Assembly (NCBI GenBank): GCA_002450095.1
Contig: DJYK01000028.1
Coordinates: 62,001 to 126,000 of the forward strand
DNA from: Mageeibacillus sp. UBA6980
Lineage (GTDB): Bacteria; Bacillota; Clostridia; Saccharofermentanales; Saccharofermentanaceae
Reading direction: 5' to 3'
DNA: 64,000 bases
This document shows, one piece after another, positions 10,101-17,309 of the stretch. Positions within the stretch are counted from its first letter, which is position 1, and each line of letters begins with the position of its first letter. Below the pieces are notes generated by a model, which saw only the letters and a program-made list of their open reading frames with translations, had not been told where the DNA came from and did not search any database. The translations under genes and the position numbers were made by a program.

Positions 10101-10595
10101 GCTTGCAGTTATCGGCACTGTATCGCCGGGATGAACTTCATTGCTGTCAATGCTGACCGTTATTCCGTCCTCAAGTGCTTCAGGCTCTTCATCTTCTTCA
10201 GGCTCGACTACAGTAACAGTCTCATAGGCTCCTGCTACCCAAGCCCATGAATTTTCCGGGTCCCAGAGTTCTACTTTGAGGTCGCCCTCATAAGTACCTG
10301 CTTCCGTATAAGTAAAAGCACTGGACGTACCTTCCGGAGACGAGCCGCCGGTCACGAGTGATTCGCTCCACCACGAGATCTTCAGACCGTCGGAAGACGG
10401 GTCAAACTCCTCATCGTTCTTAAAGAAGCTTGCATAGAAAGTGGTCTCTTCGCCTGCCGTTACGGTCACGGGAGTGACTTCGACACGATACTCGTCTTCA
10501 TCGGCAAGTACCAAGGAACCGGCCATCGGAGTCATCAGAACAGCAAAGGTCGTGATGCAGGCCATAGGTTTACGTAGGATCTTAAACAATGACAT
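7104..10595 (-). CDS. Secreted modular GH53 arabinogalactan endo-beta-1,4-galactanase with C-terminal DUF4214 repeats
   Basis: Cleaves beta-1,4-galactan side chains of pectin outside the cell. The 1163-residue protein has a signal peptide (~1-31) and three Ig-like modules (~35-355), two of them near-duplicates sharing LWFWADIW. The GH53 barrel (~375-745) carries the acid/base Glu in VGNETNG (~524) and the nucleophile Glu in VAETSY (~620). A Big_4-like module, a galactan-binding-like beta module (~870-1010), a Pro/Thr/Glu linker and two DUF4214 units follow. No LPXTG motif is seen, so DUF4214 may do the anchoring. GAGGTGA precedes the ATG. Confidence 0.92.
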   Translation of the reverse strand: MSLFKILRKPMACITTFAVLMTPMAGSLVLADEDEYRVEVTPVTVTAGEETTFYASFFKNDEEFDPSSDGLKISWWSESLVTGGSSPEGTSSAFTYTEAGTYEGDLKVELWDPENSWAWVAGAYETVTVVEPEEDEEPEALEDGITVSIDSNEVHPGDTVPITASVVMDGQKLTEIPDGYYLWFWADIWAEGHEDGLNDASALSNSGTTLSDSITFNSEGTYYIAAELKDSSNNRIDITYITVSVSEEQAPSLEEGLNVSVDLPEVHTSDTVTVTAEYVVDGQVQSELPEGYELWFWADIWSSGHEDGSTDITVGTNSGTTLTDTITFNSKGMYYIACELKNGSESVQTVFLTFNITDRLSPVEGDLNFDGVSTLPDDFYMGVDISSVVSELNAGVVYYDYEGNALTTADQFISFLASQGVNSVRVRVWNNPYDSNGNGFGGGNNDVATAKIIADACEAAGISMLVDFHLSDFWCDPGKQFAPVAWSSMSVDEKASAVASFITDSLNAIDPNRNTVAMVQVGNETNGAVCGVSGDSNMCIIFDAGCDAVHAWDSSVLAVIHFTNPNNGYIGSWAAKLSNAGVSADVLATSYYPYWHGSLENLTSQLITARSYGFDVMVAETSYAYTLNDSDGHDNTVRSGNNDTGSDLLQPFTVQGQARAVRDVVNAVNNAGGIGMFYWEPAWITVGDTTGLEGDELASRIASNSALWEQYGCGWAASYAAVYDPNDAGRWYGGSAVDNEALFYADGTPTAAWGVYENIRSGEYSGDITAEAVESFSVTITAGQEYELPSSALVTYSNGSTSEEPVIWDQEAVDAIDGAVGTYVVTGTCAELETSYTLVILPVNLIDEDIAGFETDDPSSAYTVEGNGISAHDTHDVRNGSYGAHWWASEAVEGTIVLNDTYVLDTAGTYTFTCYAEGDSDKGSFVTLMITDAATDEVLAQSDAVQTDGWMNWVCPEATLTVDEPVEVRLVIGISYAANGWGSIDDLMLWLDEADSTPEEQEEEPAEPSVVTPTPVVTEAPAVEPSSDQVTEQAASSATTVPVTSDNESYDIDSVVTSLYRILLDRDPDETGKAYWIGRFESGEITMIELVDGIVRSPEYAAGSRNDAEIINDLYEALLSREADETGLNHWLTFAGNEDFSVKVITGIICSSEYSKIRERSEN

Positions 10596-10623
10596 ATCTC
10601 ACCTCATATATAGGATCTTCATA

Positions 10624-10654
10624 GCGCAACATTGTTGCGCAACCGGTTGTTCAA
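10624..10654. promoter_or_regulatory. Overlapping palindromes between divergent GH53 and GH3 genes (candidate LacI-type operators)
   Basis: A perfect 17-base palindrome (GCGCAACA-T-TGTTGCGC, 10624-10640) overlaps a second near-palindrome at 10635-10654 centred on AACCGGTT, a core typical of LacI/GalR-family operators. Both lie just upstream of the GH53 start, which suggests repression relieved by a sugar. No regulator gene is nearby, and the binding protein is inferred. Confidence 0.5.
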
Positions 10655-10803
10655 TTTAAGATAACATAATTCACAATTTGGCAACAATTTACAAGACGTA
10701 AAAATAATCCGATTAATTTTGGTGAAAAAGTGGAAACGCGACAAGTTTTTGCGCATAATGAGAGAAAACCCCAAAACGATCCTGCTTAAGAGGTACGAAT
10801 AAT

Positions 10804-12708
10804 ATGAAAAAACGTAATTTAACAGTGTTAATCCCAATATTTACGCTGGTTTTGAGCGCCTGCTCTTCATCTATACCTCCTGTCTCCGAGACTATGGAAA
10901 CAGGAGTATTATCTTCTTATAACGAGACTTCGGAAGCCTCACAGGGGCAGGAAGCATCTATTACCGCGGATCTTCCCGACTATTCGGTCATGACCGCGGA
11001 AGAGATCGTCGCCACAATGACCTTAGAGCAGAAAGCAGCCCAGATGGTACAGGGGGCTTACTACAATGTCGGACAAAATGACATGCAGGAATACGATTAC
11101 GGATCGTTATTCCATCAGACGGGCTCATGGCCGAACCCGACACAGCGTCAATGGAGAAATCTCGTTAATTCCTATCAGGAATCAGCCATGTCGTCAGACT
11201 GCCCCATCCCCTACATCTTCGGTCAGGACAGCGTCCACGGAATAAACTATGCGAGCGGATGCGTCATTTTCCCGCAGAACATCAATATCGGTGCGGCGAA
11301 CGACCCGGCACTCACTGAAGAATACGGACGCATAGTCGGAAGCGAGATGGTCCGCACCGCAATGATCTGGAACTTCGGTCCGGTCGTCTCCAATTCCACG
11401 GACCCCAGGTGGGGAAGAACCTACGAGTGCTATTCCTCTGATATCGGAATGTGCGGTAACCTAAGTCTGTCATTTGTAAGCGGAATGCTTTCGGAGGGCG
11501 TCATTGTCTGTCCCAAGCACTTCTTTGGTGAGGGATACGTGGTTTACGGAACCGGTGAAGATTCCGAAGGAGTCGACAGACTTATCGACAGAGGTGATTC
11601 GGAACCTACGGATGAAGAGATAGAGCAGATGCTTCAAGTCTACGAAGATCTGATCAACGCAGGCGCGCAGACCATAATGGTCTCCCATATCTCCCTGTGG
11701 GGAACAAAGATGCACGAGAATGCCGAATATCTTAATTATCTTAAGAACGATCTCGGGTTCGAAGGCTTTATCGTATCCGACTGGGATTCCATCGAGAAGT
11801 GTTCGGGCGGGAACTTAAGAGAGAATGTCATTCTATGTATAAACGCAGGCGTAGATATGTTAATGGAATGGCAGAACTTCGAGGAATGCCGTCAGATAAT
11901 CATCGAAGCCGCAGGAACCGGCGAGATATCCATGGAGAGGATAAACGACGCTGTTACGAGGATAATCAGAGTCAAGCTCGCCACCGGCCTTTTCGACGAT
12001 CCCTATATCGAAGAATTTGACCCGACTTACGAATACAACAGTGACAGATCACACGAGGTCGCGAGAACACTTGCAGCCGAATCGGTAGTACCCATTAAGC
12101 TCGGAGAACACAGCATTATCGAACCTGGAATGAGAGTCTTCGTTACGGGTCCCGCCGCGAACGATACCGGTGTTCAGTGCGGAGGCTGGACCTACTTCTG
12201 GAACGGCATGTCCGATGCGAACATGGGCACGCGTTTTGTACCGGATTGCGTTACCATCCTGGACGGTCTTATCGAAGCCTCCGAGCAGATCGGATTCGAA
12301 GTAGTGACCGACCCCGAACAGATGAGCACATGTGATCTTATCGTCCTCTGCATAGGCGAAGATCCGTATGCAGAGTGGAACGGAGACATAACCAACCTTT
12401 CCATTACCTACAGCGAGCTTGCTCTACCCGATAACTTGAGCGCCATCGAGAGCGCCGCCTCCTCAGGTATCCCCACGATGACTTTGGTGATCTCTGGGCG
12501 TAATCTGAGCGTCGAGAATTATATAAACAACTGGGACTCCTGCTACTTCTGTTATCTGCCCGGAAGTGAGGGCGGTCACGGCATCGCAGACATTATCACA
12601 GGTCAGGTCCCCATGACGGGAACGCTCCCTATGCCCTACTATGCATCCGAGGAAGATATAAGAACCGATAACTTCATCCACGACATCGGCTGGAGCGCCG
12701 CTAACTGA
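10804..12708 (+). CDS. GH3-family glycoside hydrolase lipoprotein (beta-glucosidase type)
   Basis: A 634-residue exported lipoprotein; the lipobox LSAC follows a short hydrophobic signal. The GH3 (alpha/beta)8 domain has the conserved runs GQDSVHG, GPVVSNSTDPRWGR and CPKHFFGEG. The nucleophile is the first Asp of VSDWDS (about residue 326). A second domain (~420-630) ends with GSEGGHG. It lacks the C-terminal fibronectin-like module of longer GH3 enzymes. Facing the galactanase across a shared control region suggests work on released oligosaccharides, but GH3 specificity cannot be assigned from motifs. Confidence 0.9.
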   Translation: MKKRNLTVLIPIFTLVLSACSSSIPPVSETMETGVLSSYNETSEASQGQEASITADLPDYSVMTAEEIVATMTLEQKAAQMVQGAYYNVGQNDMQEYDYGSLFHQTGSWPNPTQRQWRNLVNSYQESAMSSDCPIPYIFGQDSVHGINYASGCVIFPQNINIGAANDPALTEEYGRIVGSEMVRTAMIWNFGPVVSNSTDPRWGRTYECYSSDIGMCGNLSLSFVSGMLSEGVIVCPKHFFGEGYVVYGTGEDSEGVDRLIDRGDSEPTDEEIEQMLQVYEDLINAGAQTIMVSHISLWGTKMHENAEYLNYLKNDLGFEGFIVSDWDSIEKCSGGNLRENVILCINAGVDMLMEWQNFEECRQIIIEAAGTGEISMERINDAVTRIIRVKLATGLFDDPYIEEFDPTYEYNSDRSHEVARTLAAESVVPIKLGEHSIIEPGMRVFVTGPAANDTGVQCGGWTYFWNGMSDANMGTRFVPDCVTILDGLIEASEQIGFEVVTDPEQMSTCDLIVLCIGEDPYAEWNGDITNLSITYSELALPDNLSAIESAASSGIPTMTLVISGRNLSVENYINNWDSCYFCYLPGSEGGHGIADIITGQVPMTGTLPMPYYASEEDIRTDNFIHDIGWSAAN

Positions 12709-12716
12709 CAGAATAA

Positions 12717-14732
12717 TTACTCTTTATCAGTCTCCGTGTCAGCTGCCTCGCCAGAGTCTGAAGAAGATCTCATTCGCTCTTCAAAGTCTTGACCCGGCAT
12801 AGGTTTGGCATAGTAGTATCCCTGTATCATGTCGCAGCCTTCGTCTGCGAGGAAGTCCACCTGGTCTTTTAGCTCTACGCCTTCGGCTACAGTCTTCATG
12901 TGCAGATGCTTCGCAAGTTTTATTGCCTCGGACACCACGATCTTCGCTCTGTCGTCTTCACTTGAATCCCTGAAGAATCCTGCATCAAGTTTAAGCACGT
13001 TAAGCGGAAGATCCTTAAGAGAGTTAAGAGAAGAATAACCTGAGCCGAAGTCATCCATCGATACGGTAAACCCGTATTCCTGGAGCTTGGATATAGTTCT
13101 CGTGAGAGCCTTCTTATCATCAAAGAACGCACTCTCGGTAAGTTCGATCTCTATGTACTTAAACGGGCACCCCGCTCCGGCGACGATATCCCTTATCTGT
13201 TCTGCCAGATCTATCTCCACGAAATGAGCCCTTGAAACATTTACCGATATCGGTACTAAGTCCAGCCCCTCATCGAGCCACTTCTTCTGATCACGGGAAA
13301 CATGTTCCAACATATAATGATCGATCTCGGTGATAAAACCGTTGTTCTCGAATATATCGATAAACTGTCCGGGCGGAACGAATCCCAATTCCGGGGACTG
13401 CCATCTTATAAGAGCCTCCGCTCCCCTCAATTCATCTGTGCGCGGATCGTATTTAGGCTGATAATAGACTTGAAACTCCTCATTATCTACCGCCTTCTGC
13501 TGAAGCTCATTTACCTTATCGATCCACTTCTGGTGTTCAACCAACTCACTGTCAAAGAATGCGATACCGGACTCGTCATTCTTTTGCGACAGAGTCATCC
13601 TGGCTGCACTTGCATTATTGTATTCTTCATCGAGATCGGAGTCTTTATTACGTGCAAAGTGATCCGATATAAAACTTACACCTGCCTGGAACGAGAACTT
13701 GTGGTCCTGATCGATTCCTTCGAGTTCACAGATGATATCCTCTAATCTTTTTTGAAGTGCTTCCCTCTCGCTGTATTCCATAAGCATCGGGAAATTGGAG
13801 GATGTGCTGTGGGATACTATCTCATTTCTGGAAAGATGAGTGGCAATTTGATCGTATACTTTACCGAGCATGATCTCGCCTTCTTCAAGAGAGTGACACA
13901 GTACAAAGTTACGGTACCTGACAAACGTAAGGCTTACAACTGCAAACTTAACATCAGCATTACTTCTCTTTTTCAAAAGCTTTTTCCCTTTACTTAAGAA
14001 CCAAAGCCAGTTATGGTTATGCGAAACGGGATCCTCAAACAGAAGTTTTACCAGTTTGTTCTCACGAATGATCTTTGATATGAAGCCTGCATGTATGATT
14101 ATCGATGCAAAAAGAATTATAAAACCGCTTATGCCGGTAACAGCGGTAAGAAGGACTATATCCGTCATGGTAATGCCGAGGTTTGACTTCATATAAAAGA
14201 CGCTTCCGTCATCCAGCTTACGGCTGAGCCAGAACGGCATCAATAACTCGCCTCTGTCATTGGAGATGCTGTCAGGGTCATCGATCCCGATTATCTCACT
14301 GAAATCGAACAATATATAACCTGAAGGCATCAGTCTGATAAGGGTCCCTTCGCTATCCGGATATGCCGTATATTGTTTACCGTCAGAATGCTTTACAAAC
14401 TCGTCGATAAGCATGAGCGTTACCGGATTACCATGGTCTGATGTATCAGTGCCTGAACTGAATATAACGTTTCCGTCTGCATCTTCGATATATGAATCTA
14501 TACCCCACCCTGACAGTATCGAAGGTCCGTCAGTCTCATATACCCTGATAACATTCTCAAAATTATCGACTGCGACATCAGTCTTGAAATAACAGATATA
14601 TCCGAAGATCGCAAGGATAGCGGTTACCAAAAGAGCCGCAACTGTCAATACGACTATGATGTTTCCGATGATAGGACCGACTATATGTCTGCTGCGAAGT
14701 CTCACAGCATCCAACCGTTTGTCTTTTTTCAT
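12717..14732 (-). CDS. Membrane-bound EAL-domain phosphodiesterase with degenerate GGDEF
   Basis: Predicted c-di-GMP phosphodiesterase, 671 residues. An N-terminal helix (~20-45), an extracytoplasmic segment and a second helix (~190-215) precede a GGDEF-like domain with no recognisable signature. The EAL domain (~425-665) retains GAEALIRW, VNVSR, ELTES, DDFGSGYSS, LKLDAGFF, VAEGVE and IQGYYYAKP. The start at 14732 is chosen because AAGGGAAG precedes it; an ATG 51 bases upstream lacks a site. It is convergent with the GH3 gene 8 bases away and is the second EAL protein in this window with a dead cyclase domain. Confidence 0.88.
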   Translation of the reverse strand: MKKDKRLDAVRLRSRHIVGPIIGNIIVVLTVAALLVTAILAIFGYICYFKTDVAVDNFENVIRVYETDGPSILSGWGIDSYIEDADGNVIFSSGTDTSDHGNPVTLMLIDEFVKHSDGKQYTAYPDSEGTLIRLMPSGYILFDFSEIIGIDDPDSISNDRGELLMPFWLSRKLDDGSVFYMKSNLGITMTDIVLLTAVTGISGFIILFASIIIHAGFISKIIRENKLVKLLFEDPVSHNHNWLWFLSKGKKLLKKRSNADVKFAVVSLTFVRYRNFVLCHSLEEGEIMLGKVYDQIATHLSRNEIVSHSTSSNFPMLMEYSEREALQKRLEDIICELEGIDQDHKFSFQAGVSFISDHFARNKDSDLDEEYNNASAARMTLSQKNDESGIAFFDSELVEHQKWIDKVNELQQKAVDNEEFQVYYQPKYDPRTDELRGAEALIRWQSPELGFVPPGQFIDIFENNGFITEIDHYMLEHVSRDQKKWLDEGLDLVPISVNVSRAHFVEIDLAEQIRDIVAGAGCPFKYIEIELTESAFFDDKKALTRTISKLQEYGFTVSMDDFGSGYSSLNSLKDLPLNVLKLDAGFFRDSSEDDRAKIVVSEAIKLAKHLHMKTVAEGVELKDQVDFLADEGCDMIQGYYYAKPMPGQDFEERMRSSSDSGEAADTETDKE

Positions 14733-14802
14733 AAAAATCTTCCCTTTTCGCTTATTCAAGTTATTATATCGTTTTCGATTCAAAAAAGGAAAGAAACTAT
14801 GG

Positions 14803-14808
14803 TATAAT
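14803..14808 (+). promoter_or_regulatory. -10 element of tRNA-Pro
   Basis: A consensus TATAAT lies 13 bases upstream of the mature tRNA 5' end. The -35 region is poor. Confidence 0.55.
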
Positions 14809-14821
14809 CATTGGCGGTCAA

Positions 14822-14897
14822 CGAGGTGTAGCGCAGTTGGTAGCGTACGTGCTTTGGGAGCATGGGGCCGCAGGTTCGAATCCTGTCACCTCGACCA
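14822..14897 (+). tRNA. tRNA-Pro, anticodon TGG
   Basis: A 76-base cloverleaf. The 7-bp acceptor stem CGAGGTG/CACCTCG is followed by A and an encoded CCA. The anticodon stem encloses loop TTTGGGA with TGG at 14855-14857, and the T arm has GTTCGAATC. The 3' 24 bases are repeated exactly at 20431-20454, marking this tRNA as an integration site. The gene stays intact because the element restores its 3' end. Confidence 0.97.
14874..14897 (+). repeat. Attachment site, tRNA-proximal copy
   Basis: The last 24 bases of tRNA-Pro, identical to 20431-20454. The base before it differs between copies (G here, A there), while the two before that (CA) match again. Confidence 0.85.
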
Positions 14898-14903
14898 TAA
14901 GGG

Positions 14904-14943
14904 AACGCCCGTAGTCATTGTGACTGCGGGCGTTTTGATTTTT
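14904..14943 (+). terminator. Terminator after tRNA-Pro
   Basis: Stem AACGCCCG/CGGGCGTT (14904-14911 with 14927-14934) is extended by AGTCA/TGACT around a 3-base loop, then TTGATTTTT. It lies inside the island boundary, so the tRNA now uses an element-borne terminator. Confidence 0.8.
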
Positions 14944-14945
14944 AA

Positions 14946-14966
14946 AGACGCGGTGGTAGACGCGGT
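14946..14966 (+). repeat. Left pair of AGACGCGGT direct repeats (putative integrase arm sites)
   Basis: Copies at 14946-14954 and 14958-14966, 12 bases apart start to start. The same 9-mer is paired again near the right end at 20307-20329 in the same orientation. Confidence 0.6.
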
Positions 14967-14996
14967 TAGAACCTGATTTTTATATAAGTATATTTA

Positions 14997-15587
14997 TTAA
15001 GAAGAAAGCAGATGCTTGAATGCATCATCAACATCATGAGCAGCCCTCTTCCTCAGGGCGTCCGTAGTACGTGCGTAGGTGCCGTATGTATCCATCGAGG
15101 CCGAATGTCCCACAAACGGCTTCAGTACCGTGAGATCTACATTGGCATTCTGGCACAGCGTTACTCCTTCTGATGAATAAAGTCCTGTCGATACAGTTGC
15201 GACATGATTCTTCATATTCATTTTCTTGATGCCGTAATCATGATTGGTTGATTCGAATAAATGATCCATCGCGAACAATTCGGCATTAGTAGTCTGACCG
15301 GGGTATCTGCTGACAATGTCAGCGTTCTTGATGACTAGCTCTCCGTACGGAACACTGGGATCATCATGATAGTATGGACCTACATTTCCTTCTGACTTAG
15401 CCCACTCGTCACGTCTCTTGTTCTTGTTTTCAATCAGCTTTGGCGATAGGGACGACATGAAATGGCTGTACGCGACTTCGCCACGTACTGTAAATCGGTC
15501 GTACTCACGAAGAGTGATAGGTGCACCGTTCTTGAGGTTCGTTGAGATTGTTTTTCTGTTAGTGTTGTGAGTTGAGGAATTATGCAT
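14997..15587 (-). CDS. Truncated tyrosine-recombinase-like protein (island integrase remnant)
   Basis: The 196-residue product resembles only the C-terminal catalytic half of a phage-type integrase. It keeps the late motif VLKPFVGHSASMDTYGTYA (GHS and the Tyr region). At the expected Arg-His-Thr triad position it reads KNHVAT, so the Arg is missing, and there is no arm-binding or core-binding domain and no first catalytic Arg. A good AAGGAGA lies before its ATG, so it may still be translated. Its place beside the tRNA attachment site supports the assignment. It is most likely an inactive relic. Confidence 0.6.
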   Translation of the reverse strand: MHNSSTHNTNRKTISTNLKNGAPITLREYDRFTVRGEVAYSHFMSSLSPKLIENKNKRRDEWAKSEGNVGPYYHDDPSVPYGELVIKNADIVSRYPGQTTNAELFAMDHLFESTNHDYGIKKMNMKNHVATVSTGLYSSEGVTLCQNANVDLTVLKPFVGHSASMDTYGTYARTTDALRKRAAHDVDDAFKHLLSS

Positions 15588-15725
15588 ATGCTAATTCTCC
15601 TTGTTAATAGTAGTAAGGCTTTTTCAAGCCTTCCACTTTCTGACTAGAGGCACAGTTTCGATTAGGAAACTGGGCGAAATAAAAAACAGATATTTAATTA
15701 CATATTGATTTAGAACTAGTGTACA
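15588..15725. other. Non-coding stretch with two small hairpins
   Basis: No gene is seen. Perfect hairpins lie at 15615-15632 (AAGGCTT/AAGCCTT) and 15653-15672 (CAGTTTC/GAAACTG), in the 5' leader of the recombinase-like gene. Their role is unknown. Confidence 0.4.
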
Positions 15726-15754
15726 TTGACTTTGATACTATCACCCGTTATACC
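15726..15754 (+). promoter_or_regulatory. Sigma-A-like promoter of the type III antitoxin RNA
   Basis: TTGACT at 15726-15731 and TATACC at 15749-15754 with a 17-base spacer. The predicted start falls at about 15761, the first base of the antitoxin repeat. Confidence 0.65.
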
Positions 15755-15760
15755 CATCTT

Positions 15761-15828
15761 AGCAGTGAACCCTACTGAGAGTGGGAACGATAAAAGCGGT
15801 GAATCCTACCGTAGAGTGGAAACTATAT
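15761..15828 (+). ncRNA. Type III antitoxin RNA: two tandem pseudoknot-forming repeats
   Basis: Two imperfect repeats start at 15761 and 15795 (34 bases apart). Repeat 1 pairs CAGT (15763-15766) with ACTG (15774-15777); repeat 2 pairs CGGT (15797-15800) with ACCG (15808-15811), a compensatory change. A second pairing from the 7-base loop also covaries: CCC/GGG (15770-15772 with 15783-15785) versus TCC/GGA (15804-15806 with 15818-15820). Together they form an H-type pseudoknot as in ToxI-like antitoxins, which bind and inhibit the ToxN RNase. Promoter upstream, terminator and toxin frame downstream match that family's layout. Confidence 0.8.
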
Positions 15829-15849
15829 GGGCTGTGCAGCCCTATTTAT
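15829..15849 (+). terminator. Terminator between antitoxin RNA and toxin
   Basis: GGGCTG/CAGCCC with a 2-base spacer (15829-15842), then TATTTATA. In type III systems a leaky terminator here keeps antitoxin in excess over toxin mRNA. Confidence 0.65.
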
Positions 15850-15860
15850 AAAGGGATAGT

Positions 15861-16391
15861 ATGAAACAAGATAAACTTAAACTATATACCATAGATATAT
15901 AATATGTTCGAGATCTGCATAATGCCGATGATCGAGTTCAATCTGTATCTCCGCAGATTCACAAAAGCAACCGACCATTTGTCGGTGTTGTGGTAGTTTG
16001 TGATACCCAAAAGTATTGCATTATGCTGAATCACCCGAAAGAAAAACATAAGACAATGAATAACGATATAGATTTTACCCGTATATATGACGGTGAAAGA
16101 TTAATTGGCGTTATGAATTTTAATACTATGATTCCTGTCGAGGAGAGTCTAATCAGAGTTCTTAACGTTAAAATCAATCCTAACGATTCTGCAGCAGAGA
16201 AGGCGTACAAAATTCTTTGTAGTAAAGAACTAGACTGGATTCAGAAGAATCAGGATGCAATAATACGTAAAGCCAAAAAACTATATAAAATGATTGTTAA
16301 CGGTCAGGCGAATCATAATCTTAAAAGAAGATGTTTGGAATTTAAGAAACTTGAGGCTGTTCTTGCCAAAAGGATTAATAAAATCGAATAA
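15861..16391 (+). pseudogene. ToxN/AbiQ-family type III toxin (endoribonuclease), interrupted by TAA at codon 14
   Basis: Read through, the frame encodes 176 residues, normal for ToxN/AbiQ. It shows LKLYTIDI at the start, then RPFVGVV, KHKTM with DFTRI, and GVMNFNTMIPV. The tail has LDWIQKNQDAIIRKAKKLY and a late CLEFKKLEAVL, all family signatures. Codon 14 is TAA (15900-15902) exactly where family members have a residue before a Tyr. The region after the stop is open in the same frame; GTG 15990 or ATG 16023 could restart, but without a visible Shine-Dalgarno. The intact toxin cleaves RNA and can cause phage abortive infection; this copy is probably inactive. Confidence 0.85.
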
Positions 16392-16440
16392 TCAATTGAA
16401 GAATAATATAAGATATCCAAACAATAAATAATCGATTAAA

Positions 16441-16623
16441 TTACTTGTTTTCGATTTTATTATTCATATTCTTAAGAGCATAATCGCAGGCTTGTATAAC
16501 AAAGCCCGAAAAAGTAACGTCATGTCCTTTAATGGCGTTTTCTATTTCTTCGACTAATCTTCTTGGGAAACGAATTGTTTTATTCTCAGATTGTTTTCTA
16601 TCAGATTTAAGCTCAAAAGACAT
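16441..16623 (-). CDS. Ribbon-helix-helix DNA-binding protein
   Basis: A 60-residue protein with the RHH pattern: the strand KTIRFPRRLVEEIE, then a helix-turn-helix pair through FSGFVIQACDYAL. AGGAGG precedes ATG 16623. Such proteins are small repressors in mobile elements or antitoxins of type II systems; no partner toxin overlaps it. It points away from the membrane-protein genes whose promoters lie upstream, so it could regulate itself or them. Confidence 0.75.
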   Translation of the reverse strand: MSFELKSDRKQSENKTIRFPRRLVEEIENAIKGHDVTFSGFVIQACDYALKNMNNKIENK

Positions 16624-16738
16624 TTTATACCTCCTATTGCAAATTGTATTTGTAGATTAGGGATTTATAGGCACTGCCTATTGCATTGCTTACAGCATTG
16701 CATACGGCAATTCTGTGAGATAGAATTAAGAAAATTGA

Positions 16739-16861
16739 AAAATTTTTTCAAAAATAATGAACCTAATGGATATTTGCATCGTCCTATAGGTATATCAAAA
16801 GTTGAAAGGAGACATAAAAAATGTCAGAAGTAGATGAGTTATTAATGAAGGAAAAGCAGGG
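16739..16861 (+). repeat. 123-bp perfect direct repeat, copy 1 (control region and first 14 codons)
   Basis: Identical base for base to 17387-17509, 648 bp apart. It covers 82 bases of upstream DNA, the GAAAGGAG ribosome site, the ATG and codons for MSEVDELLMKEKQG. Similarity stops sharply at both edges. Within it, ACCTA/TAGGT with nested GGA/TCC (16761-16791) forms an inverted repeat that could be an operator or an mRNA hairpin. Confidence 0.95.
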
Positions 16862-17309
16862 ATCTGTAAATAAGAGATCCGGAAGCAGGAGATTCTCTAT
16901 AATCGCTTTGATAGTGTCGATAATTGCACTTGCAGAAACAATTATATTTTCTGTTATCGTAAAAACTGGATTAGATGGGATACGCCCTGCCTGTAAAGAA
17001 AGAGCAATTGTTGCGGCAGCGGACGATCTGGATAGTTTGAAGCTTGTAAACCGCGTATTTATCTATATCTCAATCGCTATATTTATAGTTTCAATAATCA
17101 TTTTGACCATTGCATATGTAAAGGATCATCTGAATGTAAAGACGATCTTGTCGACTGTCTTGTTGGTGATAACTGTTATTACTTTCTTTGTCGGACAGAG
17201 CCTTGTCTCTGATTCTTATGATTCAGCCAGACGCAGGATAAATAAGAAGTGTGCCGAGTACCAGCAGAACATCGAGCGAGCTGTAAGCGAGTTATATATG
17301 AATAATTAA
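16821..17309 (+). CDS. Island membrane protein with shared N-terminal cassette, unknown function
   Basis: 162 residues: a charged N terminus (MSEVDELLMKEKQG), a basic patch, then three hydrophobic helices (~25-50, ~75-100, ~108-128), a loop between the first two, and a charged C-terminal tail. No signal peptide and no family I recognise. The start and regulation are identical to the next gene because of the 123-bp repeat, while the bodies share only layout (helix, ~25-residue loop with DxLxxxK, two helices). It may be a diverged paralogue. Confidence 0.8.
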   Translation: MSEVDELLMKEKQGSVNKRSGSRRFSIIALIVSIIALAETIIFSVIVKTGLDGIRPACKERAIVAAADDLDSLKLVNRVFIYISIAIFIVSIIILTIAYVKDHLNVKTILSTVLLVITVITFFVGQSLVSDSYDSARRRINKKCAEYQQNIERAVSELYMNN

